From Ehretia macrophylla (lineage: Eukaryota > Streptophyta > Magnoliopsida > Boraginales > Ehretiaceae): DNA of 64,000 bases. A model generated the notes under the pieces. That model saw nothing but the letters and a program-made list of their open reading frames with translations. It had not been told where the DNA came from and did not search any database. The DNA is taken from contig CM075765.1 of assembly GCA_037974665.1 (NCBI GenBank), positions 9,593,501-9,657,500 on the forward strand, written 5' to 3'. A program made the translations under genes and the position numbers. Positions 35,304 through 45,905 of the stretch are shown piece by piece (the first letter of the stretch is position 1; every line of letters starts with the position of its first letter).

Positions 35304-36013
35304 TGTACCTTTTTAGATCAATGGATGTGGTTAGCTTAGGAAGATTAAGGTATGCCTATGTTATTATAGATGATTATACTAGGTAGACTTGGGTCATGTT
35401 CTTGTCCCATAAAAGTGAAGCCTTCAATGAATTTACAAAGTTATGCAAAAGAGTGCAAAATGTGAAAGACTATTATATCACTTGCATTTATAGTGACCAA
35501 GGCACGGAATTTATAAATTATTCTTTTGTGAAATTTTGTGAACAACATGGTATTGAACATAATTTTTTGACTCCTAGAGCTCCTAAACAAAATGTGGTAG
35601 TAGAAAGAAAAAATCAAATATTACAAGAAATGGCAAGAACCATGTTGAAAGAAAATAACTTGCCTACATACTTTTGGAGTGAAGCTGTTAATACGGCTTG
35701 CTATATGCTTAATAGAGTTTTAATTAGACCTTTTATTAAAAAGACCCCTTATGAATTGTGGAAAGGACGAACTCCCAATGTTGCGTACTTTAAAGTGTTT
35801 GGTTATAAATGCTTTATTTTAAATACCAAAGACTATCTTGAAAAATTTAATGTCAAATCCGATGAAAAAATATTTCTAGGATACTCAACTAAGAGTAAAA
35901 CATATAGAATATATAACAAAAGAACTCTAGTTGTTGAAGAATCAAAGCATGTGAATTTTGATGAAACTAATCCCTTTATGTCGAGAAAGAATGATGATGA
36001 TGTAGGTATCTAA
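35304..36013 (+). pseudogene. copia integrase, right part after the nested insertion
   Basis: The frame resumes with MYLFRSMDVVSLG (standing for the usual DLFGPM start of the rve core), then YAYVIIDDYTR and a TAG at 35384-35386. The integrase core continues with IYSDQGTEFINYSFVKFC, APKQNVVVERKNQILQEM, WSEAVNTACYMLNR and TPYELWKGRTPNV, and then the copia GKGY-like tail KVFGYKCFILN and EKIFLGYSTKSKTYRIYN. DQGTEF supplies the second catalytic Asp, and VVVERKN carries the Glu. Confidence 0.9.
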
Positions 36014-36177
36014 CAAGTTGAGACTTAAGATCAACCTACCACATCAAATCAAGCAAATGAGGTATCTCCAAGTAATCCAAAGAATACATCAAATGAAAGA
36101 GATCAACCAATATCAAATAAGGGAGATTAACCAACATCAAATGTTCAACCTACTTCAACCAATCAAGACTTACCAAG

Positions 36178-37825
36178 GTGTTGGAAGTTTGTGAAAGATC
36201 ACCAAAATGATCAAATCCTTGGTGATCTATCCAAAGATGTAAGAACTCGTTCTAACTTAAACACCTTTTGTGAAAACATTGCTTTCCTTTCTTAAATTGA
36301 ACAAAAAAATATCAAAAGATACCTTGCTTGATGAAAATTGGATTATTGTTATGCAAGAAGAATTGAATCAATTTGAAAGGAATCAAGTATGAAAACTTGT
36401 TGAAAGGCCTAGTAACTATCCAGTAATTGGCACTAAATGGGTTTTTAGAAACAAACATGATGAATCCGGATTAGTAATGAGAAATAAAGCAAGATTAGTT
36501 GCACAAGATTATAATCAAGAAGAATGAATAGATTATGATGAGACCTTTAATCTGGTGGCTAGGTTATAATCTATTAGAATGCTATTTGCCTTTGCATGCT
36601 TCATAAATTTTAAACTTTTTCAAATGGATGTTCAAAGTGCATTCTTAAATGGCTACTTTCAAGAAGAAGTTTATGTAGAGCAACCACCCAGTTTTGAAGA
36701 TTCAAACTTTTCAAATCATGTTTTCAAACTTCAAAAGGCTTTATATGGTTTAAAACAAGCTCCTAGGGCTTGGTATGATTGGCTAAGTGGATATTTGCTT
36801 GAAAATGGCTTTAATAGAGGAAACTTGGATTCACTTTATTTGTTAAAAGAAAAGGAAAAGACTTATTGCTTGTGCAAATTTATGTTGATGACATCATTTT
36901 TGGTGTCACTAACGAGTCTCTTTGCGAGTATTTTTCTAAATGCATGCATAAAGAGTTTGAGATGAGCATGATGGAGGAATTGAACTTCTTCCTCGGACTT
37001 CAAATCAAACAAACAAATGAGGGAATCTTCATTAATCAAGCCAAGTACACAAGAGAACTTATCAAGAAGTTTGAACTTGAGAATGCTAAAGAGATTGGCA
37101 CACCAATGGGAACATCAATCAAGCTTGACAAGGATGAACAAGGTAAACCGGTTGATGAGAAAAGGTATAGAGGTATGATCGGAAGTCTTCTTTACTTAAC
37201 TGCCTTTAGACTCGACATTATGTTTGCTGTATGCTTATATGCTCGATTTCAATATTGTCCTAAAGAATCACATTTAACTGCTGTAAAACGAATCTTTAGA
37301 TATCTTAAAGGCGCACATGATTTAGGACTTTGGTATCCAAAAGGAAATTCATTCGAATTAGTAGGATATTCAGATGCGGATTACACTGGGTGTAGGATTG
37401 ATAGGAAAAACACTAGTGGTAGTTGCCAATTTCTTGGTCAATCATTAATCTCATGGTCTAGCAAAAAGTAAAATAGTGTAGCATTATCCATCGCTGAGGC
37501 TGAGTATGTGTCCGCCGGAAATTATGTTGCCCAAATTTTATGGATGAAACAAAACTGGCTTGATTATGGTATTGAATATAATCATGTACCCATTAGGTGT
37601 GATAACACAAGTGCCATTAATCTCACTAAAAATCCAATTCAATACTCTTGGACTAAGCACATTGAAATTAGACATCATTTCATATGTGACCATGTGCAAA
37701 AATGTGATGTTGTGCTTGAATTTGTTGATTCCTTGCATCAATTAGTTGATATTTTCATTAAACCTTTGAATGAAGATCAATTTTGTGCTATTAGGAGAGA
37801 GTTGGGCATGCAAAAACCCTCTTGA
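36178..37825 (+). pseudogene. copia reverse transcriptase and RNase H, frameshifted with stops
   Basis: The reverse transcriptase is recognisable from GTKWVFRNKHDESG, with stops near 36523 and 36567. FQMDVQSAFLNGYFQEEVYV, KLQKALYGLKQAPRAWYD and, after a frameshift at about 36860, the catalytic QIYVDDIIFG follow. Then come SMMEELNFFLGLQI, GMIGSLLYLTAFRLDIMFAV and RNase H (GYSDADYTGCRIDRKNTSGS). A TAA at 37469-37471 replaces Gln in SKKQNSVALS, after which EAEYVSAG and HIEIRHHFI read to the natural stop at 37823-37825. This is a complete but inactive copia RT-RH module. Confidence 0.92.
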
Positions 37826-38160
37826 ATTGCAAAAATATTTTTGAAATCAGCATGAAAAACTTGAAAAATTACAGATCTAGACGAGGCATTCGAACGAGGG
37901 TGTCATCCGGACCCTTCGACTGGACCATAAGCAGTGAGCACTGTCACCTATCCGAACGAGCCATTCTTTGACCCGGTCAACTAGATCGCAGCAGGTAGGG
38001 TTTATTTTTGTAAGTTTTCTCTCTCATTCTTTCATTTTAACTCAATCATTTTTAAAACCCTACCCCCAAACTCAAAAACCTCTTTTTCCCACATAAAAAA
38101 TTCTTCAATTTTCTTCCAAAATTTTATCTTCACAAATTTTCAGAAAAACAAGGTTCAATC

Positions 38161-39412
38161 ATGGTTCTTCCAAGGCAAACCAATAAGAAACGAAAGACTA
38201 CTACTCAATGGGCTTCTTCATCTTCATATCTAAAGACAAGGTGCTTTGGGAAAACATCATGGATGAAAATGTCTTTGACGGTACTCATGTTCTTGAACTT
38301 TTTGATTATCAAAGTTGGACTCCTTTATTGAGGTTTCATGATTGCTCTTGTGAGTTATGGGTTAGAGAGTTCTATGCAAATCTTAAACCCCTTACTGATT
38401 CCTTCACATTGCGTAGTTATGTTAATCATCATGAAGTTGAAATTACATTTAGCACCATTGCTACTTTTTTGAATGTTCTTAATACGGGTATTAAAGCTTT
38501 TTATGAAAAAGATTGGCCTGAGGATCTTTCTCAAGAAATTAAAGATGATGTGTCTAATTTTATGTGGGATGGAGTAACCGAGCCTTGTACTATTGGAATG
38601 CCAAAAAGAAGTGACTTGCACGCTGAAAAACGACTCTTAATGCACCTTATTATGGAAGTCAGTCCCTAGGCGAATAAATGAAGGGTCTATTCCAAAATTT
38701 GCTGCATACATAATGTATTTGATGTATCAAAGAGTTGATTTGTTTTTCTTACATCATGATATATCATCTTTCCCACTCCAAGGACAATAAAAACTCACTA
38801 GCCTATGGGTTGCCTTAGTGTCGCATTTTTGAGCTTCTTGAAATTGTTCCTGTTGGTGTTATTGGTCACCTTCATAACTGCACGTTCAAACTTGATTCGA
38901 CATCACTTCAACACATGAAAATGGATATTCTTAATCATAGGATTGTTGAGTTACATGAAATTACTGCTGCCAAAGGAAAACATGTTGAAGGTAGTAGTAC
39001 TCAAGTCAAAGTGGAAGATGATAAAGAAAGGGACGACTTTGGTGATGATGAAGAAGAAGGGGACGACTCGATGACTCTGATGAAGACCTATTGCCTCGAA
39101 AAGTAGACTAAACATAGAGATGACATTAGAGATTTTATGGATGTTAGAACTCATAGAGTTTTGAGTGGTCCTAGTGGATCGAATCTAATGTCTCAAGGGT
39201 CAATTAATGATGTGCTTCAATATATGCGTGAAATGAGTTTGAGACAACAAAAATTGGAGAAACTTCTCAAAGATCATCAAGAAAGCACCACAAGAAGTTT
39301 TGCAAACTTTTCCAGACAAATTCAGACAATTGAGAAGAATCTTCACAAAAGAATTGATGGCATTGAAGGACAATTGAAAGCAGTCTTCACCAATATGCCA
39401 AAAAAGAAATGA
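38161..39412 (+). pseudogene. extra ORF of the copia element (Transposase_32-like with coiled coil)
   Basis: It lies between pol and the 3' LTR, where Sireviruses carry an extra, sometimes called env-like, ORF. It starts MVLPRQTNKKRKTTTQW, shifts frame near 38225 and continues through VREFYANLKPLTDSFTLRSY and EITFSTIATFLNVL. This resembles the putative plant transposon protein domain (PF20167). Stops follow around 38667 and 38790. A lysine- and acid-rich part (38915-39106) leads to a coiled-coil end (39137-39412; MREMSLRQQKLEKLLKDHQ). I see no signal peptide or membrane span, so a true envelope role is not supported. Confidence 0.7.
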
Positions 39413-39923
39413 TTCTTATGATTGTCTTTTGATCTCTTTTTGCTTACTCTGAACGTTTCACAACCATGCTTTGCTTTTTCAAAACTATGGTTCATTAACT
39501 CTAATCTTGGTTTTTGGATTTCTTTTGAAGACTTTTTGCTCTCTTGTTTTTCAATTTACTGTGCATGATTGATTGTGGTTTTTTTTAAATCCTATTTGTC
39601 TTGCTCTTAATTGCCATTGAATATGCGTCTATATCGTGATTCTACTCTTTCATGCAATTGGAATACTCTGTTGCTGAAATCCCACTGTAGTGAGATTTCA
39701 TCTTGCCTTTCGTTTGATGATGTCAAATAGGGAGAAAATTTGATATAGTAAGGGGGAACATTGTAAGTAGCATATGAGAGTAACATGTAAATTTGACATG
39801 CATATAGCATATAAGAGTAACATGTAAATTTGATATGCATATAGTAAGGGGGAACATTCTATTTCCTTACTATTTCTTACTAATGCCTTCATATGCCTTG
39901 AATGTCTAAGATTTTGCCATCAT
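39413..39923 (+). other. non-coding region before the copia polypurine tract
   Basis: This is T-rich sequence with two near-identical copies of a short segment (gcatataagagtaacatgtaaatttgata at about 39770 and 39805, named by landmark) and two copies of agtaagggggaacat (39748 and 39843). The repeated purine runs may be extra polypurine tracts, which are common in Sireviruses. Confidence 0.5.
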
Positions 39924-39937
39924 AAAAAAAGGGGAGA
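39924..39937 (+). other. polypurine tract of the copia element
   Basis: AAAAAAAGGGGAGA, directly before the 3' LTR start TGTTAG (one intervening T). Confidence 0.92.
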
Positions 39938-39938
39938 T

Positions 39939-40547
39939 TGTTAGCTTGAAGGCTTTTACCTTATATTTTGATGATAACTAAATCTTAATTATTGACTAAT
40001 CTTGCGTTGTCTAAGTAATTTGTTTAAGGATTAGTCAAGCTTGTGGAGATTCAATCAAGGTTCAAATAATGAAGTTCAAGACTCAAATGATGAAATTCAA
40101 AAAAGAGTTCATCCATGAAGCTTTCATCATATGAAAAATGAAGATGAACTTGACGAGGGAATCATAAGGAATGAGAAGTGGAGACATAAGGAGTACCAGT
40201 TATTTCTTGTAAGATGCCTATGTTTTGTTTTGTGTTATGCTCAAGATATCACACCTTTCAAAACCTTGCTTTTAAAATACCTTTAGCCCTTGTCTTGAAA
40301 AGGAATTGAAATGGGTCTCAAAAATATTTTGAACAATTAATTTTTCAAGGGCAAAAATATGTTTTAGTTCAAAATCATTTTTGAAAAATCATCCCGGATC
40401 ACATTGCAAAAGTAGCAAGTTTATTAACAGTGATCCGGATGAGGGACTTGGTCGAGGCACTCGACTGGACCTCCTTATCCGAAACCATTACAGTGGCTAC
40501 TTGACATGGACTGGACGAGGGACCCGATTGAGGTACTCGACCAAACA
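39939..40547 (+). repeat. 3' LTR of the copia element, truncated
   Basis: It matches the first half of 22983-24334 from TGTTAGCTTGAAGG onward but stops at about 40547. The last roughly 740 bp of the LTR are missing and the sequence changes abruptly to LINE coding sequence. Confidence 0.88.
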
Positions 40548-42149
40548 AGGTTATATCAAATCAATTGCAATCATAAGAGACAGCTTAGATCTTTTTTAAA
40601 AGTTTTCTGGGCTCTCTGTAAGTAGAGAGAAAAGCGAGATTATTTTTAGAGCGTATAATAACATGCTGAAAGCTCAACTTATTGATACTATTGGATTCAA
40701 CAAAAGGGAACTCCCTCTTTGCTACCTTGGTGTCCCCCTCACTCTAAATAGACTGTCAAAAATAGATTGCTATGTTTTGGCTGATCACATTGCAAGGAGG
40801 ATCAATAACTGGGCTAATCTTTGGCTGTCGTATGCGGGTAGACTACAATTGGTAAAATCTGTGCTTAGCAACATCAACTCTTATTGGGCAAGGCAGGAAT
40901 TTTGGACGAGATTGAAAAGAAGCTGGCGGCTTTTCTTTGGGATAACATTAATGGCAATAGAAGAAAGGCGAAAGTGGCTTGGTTTGAGGTGTGTTCTACT
41001 CTTGAAGAAGAAGGATTGGGCGTTAAAGCTCTCAGGGACATCGATCATTCCATGATTATGAGATACCTCTGGATTCTGCATACCAAACAAAAATTGATAT
41101 GCGCTAATGGATCCAATCCAACTATGTGAAATTGTAAAATCTTTGGGATATTTATATTCCGAGTAAACCTTCGTGGACATGGAGAAAGACTTTACAACTC
41201 ATACCTCTTTGCAAAAACTTCATTATCCAAAAAATTAGGAATGGCCTAACAAGACGATTTTGGAAAGATCAATGGCATCCCTTGGGCATTCTTGAGGTGT
41301 CCTTTGATGAACTTGACATTGTGTCATAAGGTTTTGGGAGAAACACTATGGTGGCAGAATTCATTCATGATGGAGGATGGCACTGGCCGAATGATAATCA
41401 CATTTTCTCTACCATTCAACATAACCTGGGAGCAATGTACCCTGACACTAACAGATATGACAAAACAATTTGGATCAATTCCCCGGGAGGTAACTTCTCT
41501 TCAAAAGAAACTTGGGAACTTTTGAGAGATCAAACATCCTAATGTGGATTGGCATCAAATCATACGGTTCAATCAGTCCACGGCTAGACACTCTTTTTAC
41601 GATTGGCTCTTCTGGAAAGACAGGTTACCCATGAAGAACAGACTGATTTCTTGGGGCCTCGACATCGACGCCCTATGTTTGTTTTGTAAAGCTGCAATTG
41701 AAGACATGGATCATGTCTTCTTCTTATGCTCTTTTGCCAAACGCATTTGGAAGAAAGGATGGAAAATGGTGCAAGGGCCACCTAATCTTAACATCTGGGC
41801 ATAAATTGCAGATTGGCTTACTTTGAACATTAGCAGGCCTTCACTCTAAGCTACGACATCAAGACTATTCCTGGGAGCTTTTATCTACCACATGTGGAAG
41901 GAGAGAAATAAAAGACTGTACAGGAATGAAGCGTTAATTGAAGAACAAATTTTTGATAACATTGTTTTTTATGTAAAAATCAAACTCTCATCTTTTAAGA
42001 AAGTGAGGAAAAACCTCTTTGACCAAACTATGTGTAAAGCTTGGAATATAGATGGAAATCACTTTAGATAGATTATCCCCTTGGGAAACCAAATACTGTA
42101 CATATTTTTGATTTTTTAATAGAATCCTTGCATTTAGTGAAAAAAAAAA
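40548..42149 (+). mobile_element. 5'-truncated LINE, 3' part of ORF2
   Basis: Only the end of a second, different L1 ORF2 is present. The post-catalytic RT region reads LPLCYLGVPLTLNRLSKID, INNWANLWLSYAGRLQLV and, after a frameshift near 40884, EIEKKLAAFLWDN. A zf-RVT module follows at about 41587-41760 (FYDWLFWKDRLPMKNRLISW, LCLFCKAAIEDMDHVFFLC). Stops and frame changes are frequent. It ends in an A-tail at 42140-42149. No target duplication was found, so the left end may be a recombination junction with the copia LTR. Confidence 0.87.
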
Positions 42150-42245
42150 TTCAAATATACGACTTGGCATCCGTTAGTCTTCAATTATGATGTTATCTGT
42201 CATCAACAAATCGATAAGATGAATACTAATTCTATAAGGACAAAC

Positions 42246-42442
42246 AGGGGCAGATGCAACAACTTTTCTTAGTGGGGTTAAAATTCATGATTTTTGAATT
42301 TTTTTTTCAGTAGGGGCTAATTCATCTTTTTAACTAAAATATATAGATATTTAACTTTTTTTAAAATAAATATGTAAAATTTCTAACGTTTTTTTAGCGA
42401 GTAGGGGCCAACCCCCCACTGGTACCCACATACCTCCGCCCG
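42246..42442. mobile_element. short element with 9-bp target duplication (Mutator-type MITE candidate)
   Basis: A 197-bp segment lies between two exact copies of AGGACAAAC (42237-42245 and 42443-42451). Its ends, AGGGGCAGATGC and (inverted) CGGGCGGAGGT, are similar but not identical. A 9-bp duplication is typical of Mutator-like elements. It contains no coding sequence. The termini resemble those of the element at 62017-62305. Confidence 0.68.
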
Positions 42443-42451
42443 AGGACAAAC

Positions 42452-43317
42452 TAAAGAGACCATTAAAAAGAGGCATTGAGGACCATTATATTGGTGGTTT
42501 TTGATAATGAGGATAGGGGGGAGATTTTGAATTTTTTTTTGACTGTATCATTCGATGATACATGGATGAAACTCAAAGAAATTAGAAGAGAATTACAATA
42601 GATGATTGATGAGGAACAACAATATGTCAAACCAGAGACAACATTCTGAATAAAGCTAAGTCTGAACTATTAGGATAAAGATGAGGAAACCATTTGGGGA
42701 GATGTGGATGAAGAAAGATGCTTATTGTTTTACAACCTTTTGTTAGCAATTGACTAAGACAATATCCTTTTTAGTATATAAACAATCTTATGATCTACGT
42801 ATAATTTATTATTCAACTATTTTGGTTTTAGCTTCATTTGGACAACAATACACTTTAGACCATGTAGTCATATGTATGAGTATATATAGTGGACGAGTGA
42901 CAATGAATTGCACGTTTGTGGTTGAGAATACACTAATTTCTAAGTAGCCCTCAAAAGTGAAATATGCATAGTTACAAATACTTTAATATTGGTATGTTCA
43001 CATCCTATATATTTTGCTTTTCGGTCAACTATATCTAAATGACATGGTAAATTATTTTACATGCCAGATTGTTATTATAACTCATCCAAATAATAGCGTC
43101 AACTAAAAAAATAGCAACCACACGTAACGTGAACGTTGAAGTAATAGCAAGAGAAAACTAGTCTTCATGCTCGAATATCATGAAGGTCTGCGTTATCGAT
43201 CAGGCAGGACATTTCAAGACAACAAAAGTTTCGAGAGATTATTGCTGCCAATTTTTCGAATAGCCTAGCATGTCTTTAGGAACGTTTTCAAAGAAAACTA
43301 AAATATTTTGTCATTAA
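42452..43317. other. spacer without visible genes
   Basis: AT-rich sequence between two MITE-like elements. No supported feature. Confidence 0.6.
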
Positions 43318-43724
43318 GGCTCCGTTTGTTTGCTGTAAAATATTTTTTCGAAAAATATTTTCTTAATTTTCCAGTATTTGGTAACACCGAAAAATTAGTC
43401 AACTGAAAAATATTTTTCAGTTAATAATTGCGGCTGCTTTTGCTTAATTTTTTGGTGTTTGGTAACACCGAGAAATTGGTGAATTGAAAAATATTTTCTG
43501 ATCAACAATTGCGGTTAACACAAAATTTGAAAAAATATTTTTATAAAGAAAATATTTTACGGAACTTACTGTACATCCGAATTCCAGAAAATATTTTACA
43601 GTATTCTATTTTTAAGAAAAATATTTTTTCCCAATAAATTATTTTACAGCAAACAAACAAAGCCCAGAAAAATATTTTATATTCTAAAAAAATATTTTTT
43701 ATAAGTAAGTTATTTTACGGAGCC
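43318..43724. mobile_element. Tourist-like MITE (PIF/Harbinger type)
   Basis: A 407-bp fold-back element begins GGCTCCGTTTGTTTGC and ends ACGGAGCC, flanked on both sides by TAA (43315-43317 and 43725-43727). TAA or TTA duplications and GGCTC-type termini are diagnostic of Tourist/Harbinger MITEs. The interior is full of aaaatatttt motifs in both orientations and has no ORF. A second inverted copy of the terminal region (ttttacagcaaacaaac) is at about 43645. Confidence 0.85.
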
Positions 43725-44317
43725 TAAATGTTGAAGGTACTACTTACGCTTGTGCACATTGTGATAAGAGAATTTCCACGTTGTACTTCCATGACACGTT
43801 AATATATGTACAAAGTATCGTGTCATTTTTTTTTTTTTTTCTAATTTATCTTTCCATTAGTTATCCTGATTCATACATCTATTATGTATTTTATACTTTT
43901 GTTACGTTTGGGATAGTATTGAAGCGTATGTTCCTTTCTTTCTTGTTTTTGGTTTTATATGGAGTTTCATTAATTAAGTATGAAACATTGTAACTAAAAC
44001 AGAATAGATATTTTGAAAGGTAAGAATACGAAACTATATATGAAGCAAATATTGTTTCTTCATTAGAAAACATATATATATTTTTTTCTTTCGTAATACG
44101 TGTAGTTTAACTAAATCTTTACGTGCAGCTCTTCTGCAATAACAATATCTATTGTAAATAATAGCATGGATTAAAGAAGCTCCCAAGCCTGCCTTTTGAC
44201 CATGTTTAGTGATTACACTGGGGATTTTGAAAATGAGCCCCAAGAGATGGTCAATATCTTCAACCATTAAGAAATATGAAAAAAAAAAAAAAAAATTTGT
44301 CGTTCTCTAAAGTCAAA
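43725..44317. other. 3' flank of the polygalacturonase gene
   Basis: AT-rich sequence with no gene. A poly(A) run at 44278-44295 (plus strand) lies 25-40 bp past the stop codon of the minus-strand gene. Confidence 0.6.
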
Positions 44318-45828
44318 CTATAAGCAACTGTCTGGCATAATCACCCCACTAGTGGTTCCTCCAATGTACTTGCAAAATGATTGTGCTTTCTTGTTCTGCA
44401 GGTAAGTGAGCTTTATGTCATGTAATCTGATTCCTTTGCATGGATTACTGGGGCTGCAATCAAATACCATCGCATTTGGCGTTGCTGATGTGCCTTGTAT
44501 ATTTTGATATGTGATTTGACTAATCTTTACTCCAGAAGTCTGTGAAAAATTACACCAAAATTAGTTACAGAAATAAGTATAACTTAAAAATGTACATTAT
44601 CCCTAAAATTTATTGGACATCATCATGCAAGATAATATATTCATTACCTGGTGAGGACAATCTTGGTTATGTGGGCAATAATTTTGATCAATGATAATAG
44701 GGTTTTGGACATTCTTCATCATGATATTTTTGTAATTGATGTTGTTCACATATGCTGTACTTGGTCTTGCCCATGATTTTATACGCAATCCATTGTCTGA
44801 TCCCGTAAAAACTGAATCTGTTAAGGTCACATTTTGGACACCATCTTCGTTGAAATCACGGGCCAGGCTCCCAATGCTACAAGCAACATAAGTATACAGT
44901 CATATAATTAGCTATATAAATGCATTCTTGTTGGAACTTCGAAGGAACAAAAGTAATATTTGTAATTAAGAATTTATACAAATTAAAAGGGAGTGAGGGT
45001 TTTACCTTACTCCATGTCCAGGGCCACATTTTATTTTCTCCATCCACAAGTTTCTTGTCCCTGGTCCAATTGATATGCAATCATCGCCGGTCTTTATGCT
45101 GCTGCCGGTGATTGTAACACCTGATGAGCCTTGTACATGTATTCCATCAGTATTGGGACTTAGGTCTGGGGCTATAATATTCACACTTCGAACCATCACA
45201 TTGTTGCAGCTATTTATCACAAGGTGCATTAGCTGGCTGTTGATCGATGTTAAGCCACTGATGACCGCATCATTAACCCAATTCAATGTAATAGACTGCA
45301 TGCAAATATTGTATCGATAATTAGTTTTGTGTTAAAACATTACACTAATTAAAAGATTCAAATCTTTCTAAAATTATATGATGTTATACTTACCCTTGCA
45401 CCCACTGGACAGCTCTTTCCTGAATTCCGGCATGCCCAAAAGCCAGCTCCTTTAGCATCGAGCGTCCCACCAGAAACAGAAAGCTTATTCACTTTGATGA
45501 ATAATATCCAGTATCCAGTGTTGCCAAGTGCACGATAATCATCAGGGGCAACAAGAGTACCATCAATGCGTACATTTATTCTGTTCTTGCAAGGCCCTCT
45601 AAACACTATCGCCTTCAACAAGTATCTTCCCTTTGGCACATAGATTGTGGCCTGCTGGAGTGAGCTACATGCTGATGTCCATGCCTTAAGAAATGGTTGA
45701 GTGGAGTCAGTCTTACCATCTGGTTTTGCACCAAATTTGAGCACATTATATGATACTGCCGCATTTGATATGCTCAATAATGATACAAAAGAAAGGATCA
45801 GAGCCAAAGAAATTGGAAGCCTAGCCAT
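44318..45828 (-). CDS. secreted polygalacturonase (GH28), four exons
   Basis: Predicted exons on the minus strand are 45828-45394, 45295-45006, 44876-44648 and 44539-44318, all GT-AG and joining in frame to 391 residues. The enzyme hydrolyses alpha-1,4 links of homogalacturonan in the cell wall. An N-terminal signal peptide (MARLPISLALILSFVSLLSI, cleaved near NAA-VSYNV) sends it to the apoplast. All four GH28 motifs are present: SPNTDGIHV, TGDDCISIG, CGPGHGVSIG (across the exon 2/3 join) and RIKSWA. The catalytic Asp residues and the His and Arg-Lys substrate residues are intact. The parallel beta-helix cysteines are present at the C-terminus (NYCPH, CSPSNPC, CKYIGG, PDSCL). Length matches the family. 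Exo versus endo action and tissue cannot be told from sequence. It looks functional. Confidence 0.94.
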
Positions 45829-45890
45829 CTGAGGTGATAGAAATGAAAGGAAAAAAGTTAGATGTGATACGTGAAAAGGTAGTTGGTCCT

Positions 45891-45905
45891 ATATATATAA
45901 TATAT
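45891..45905 (-). promoter_or_regulatory. TATA box of the polygalacturonase gene
   Basis: On the minus strand this reads atattatatatatag, about 65-75 bp upstream of the ATG, a suitable distance for a plant core promoter with a short leader. Confidence 0.6.

Larger units (their letters stand above)
22983..40547 (+). mobile_element. degraded Sirevirus-like Ty1/copia retrotransposon, interrupted and 3'-truncated
   Basis: The element is about 9 kb once its nested 8.5-kb insertion is removed. In order it has a 1352-bp 5' LTR, an iMet-type PBS, gag, protease and GAG-pre-integrase, integrase (split by the gypsy insertion), reverse transcriptase, RNase H, an extra ORF, a polypurine tract and a truncated 3' LTR. 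The order PR-IN-RT-RH identifies copia. LTRs over 1 kb and an extra ORF after pol suggest the Sirevirus lineage. Every reading frame has stops or frameshifts, so it is dead. Confidence 0.9.

Noticed and set aside
38161-39412. Calling the extra copia ORF a retroviral-type envelope
   Set aside because: No signal peptide, membrane anchor or furin-like site is visible; the readable part looks like a plant-transposon domain.
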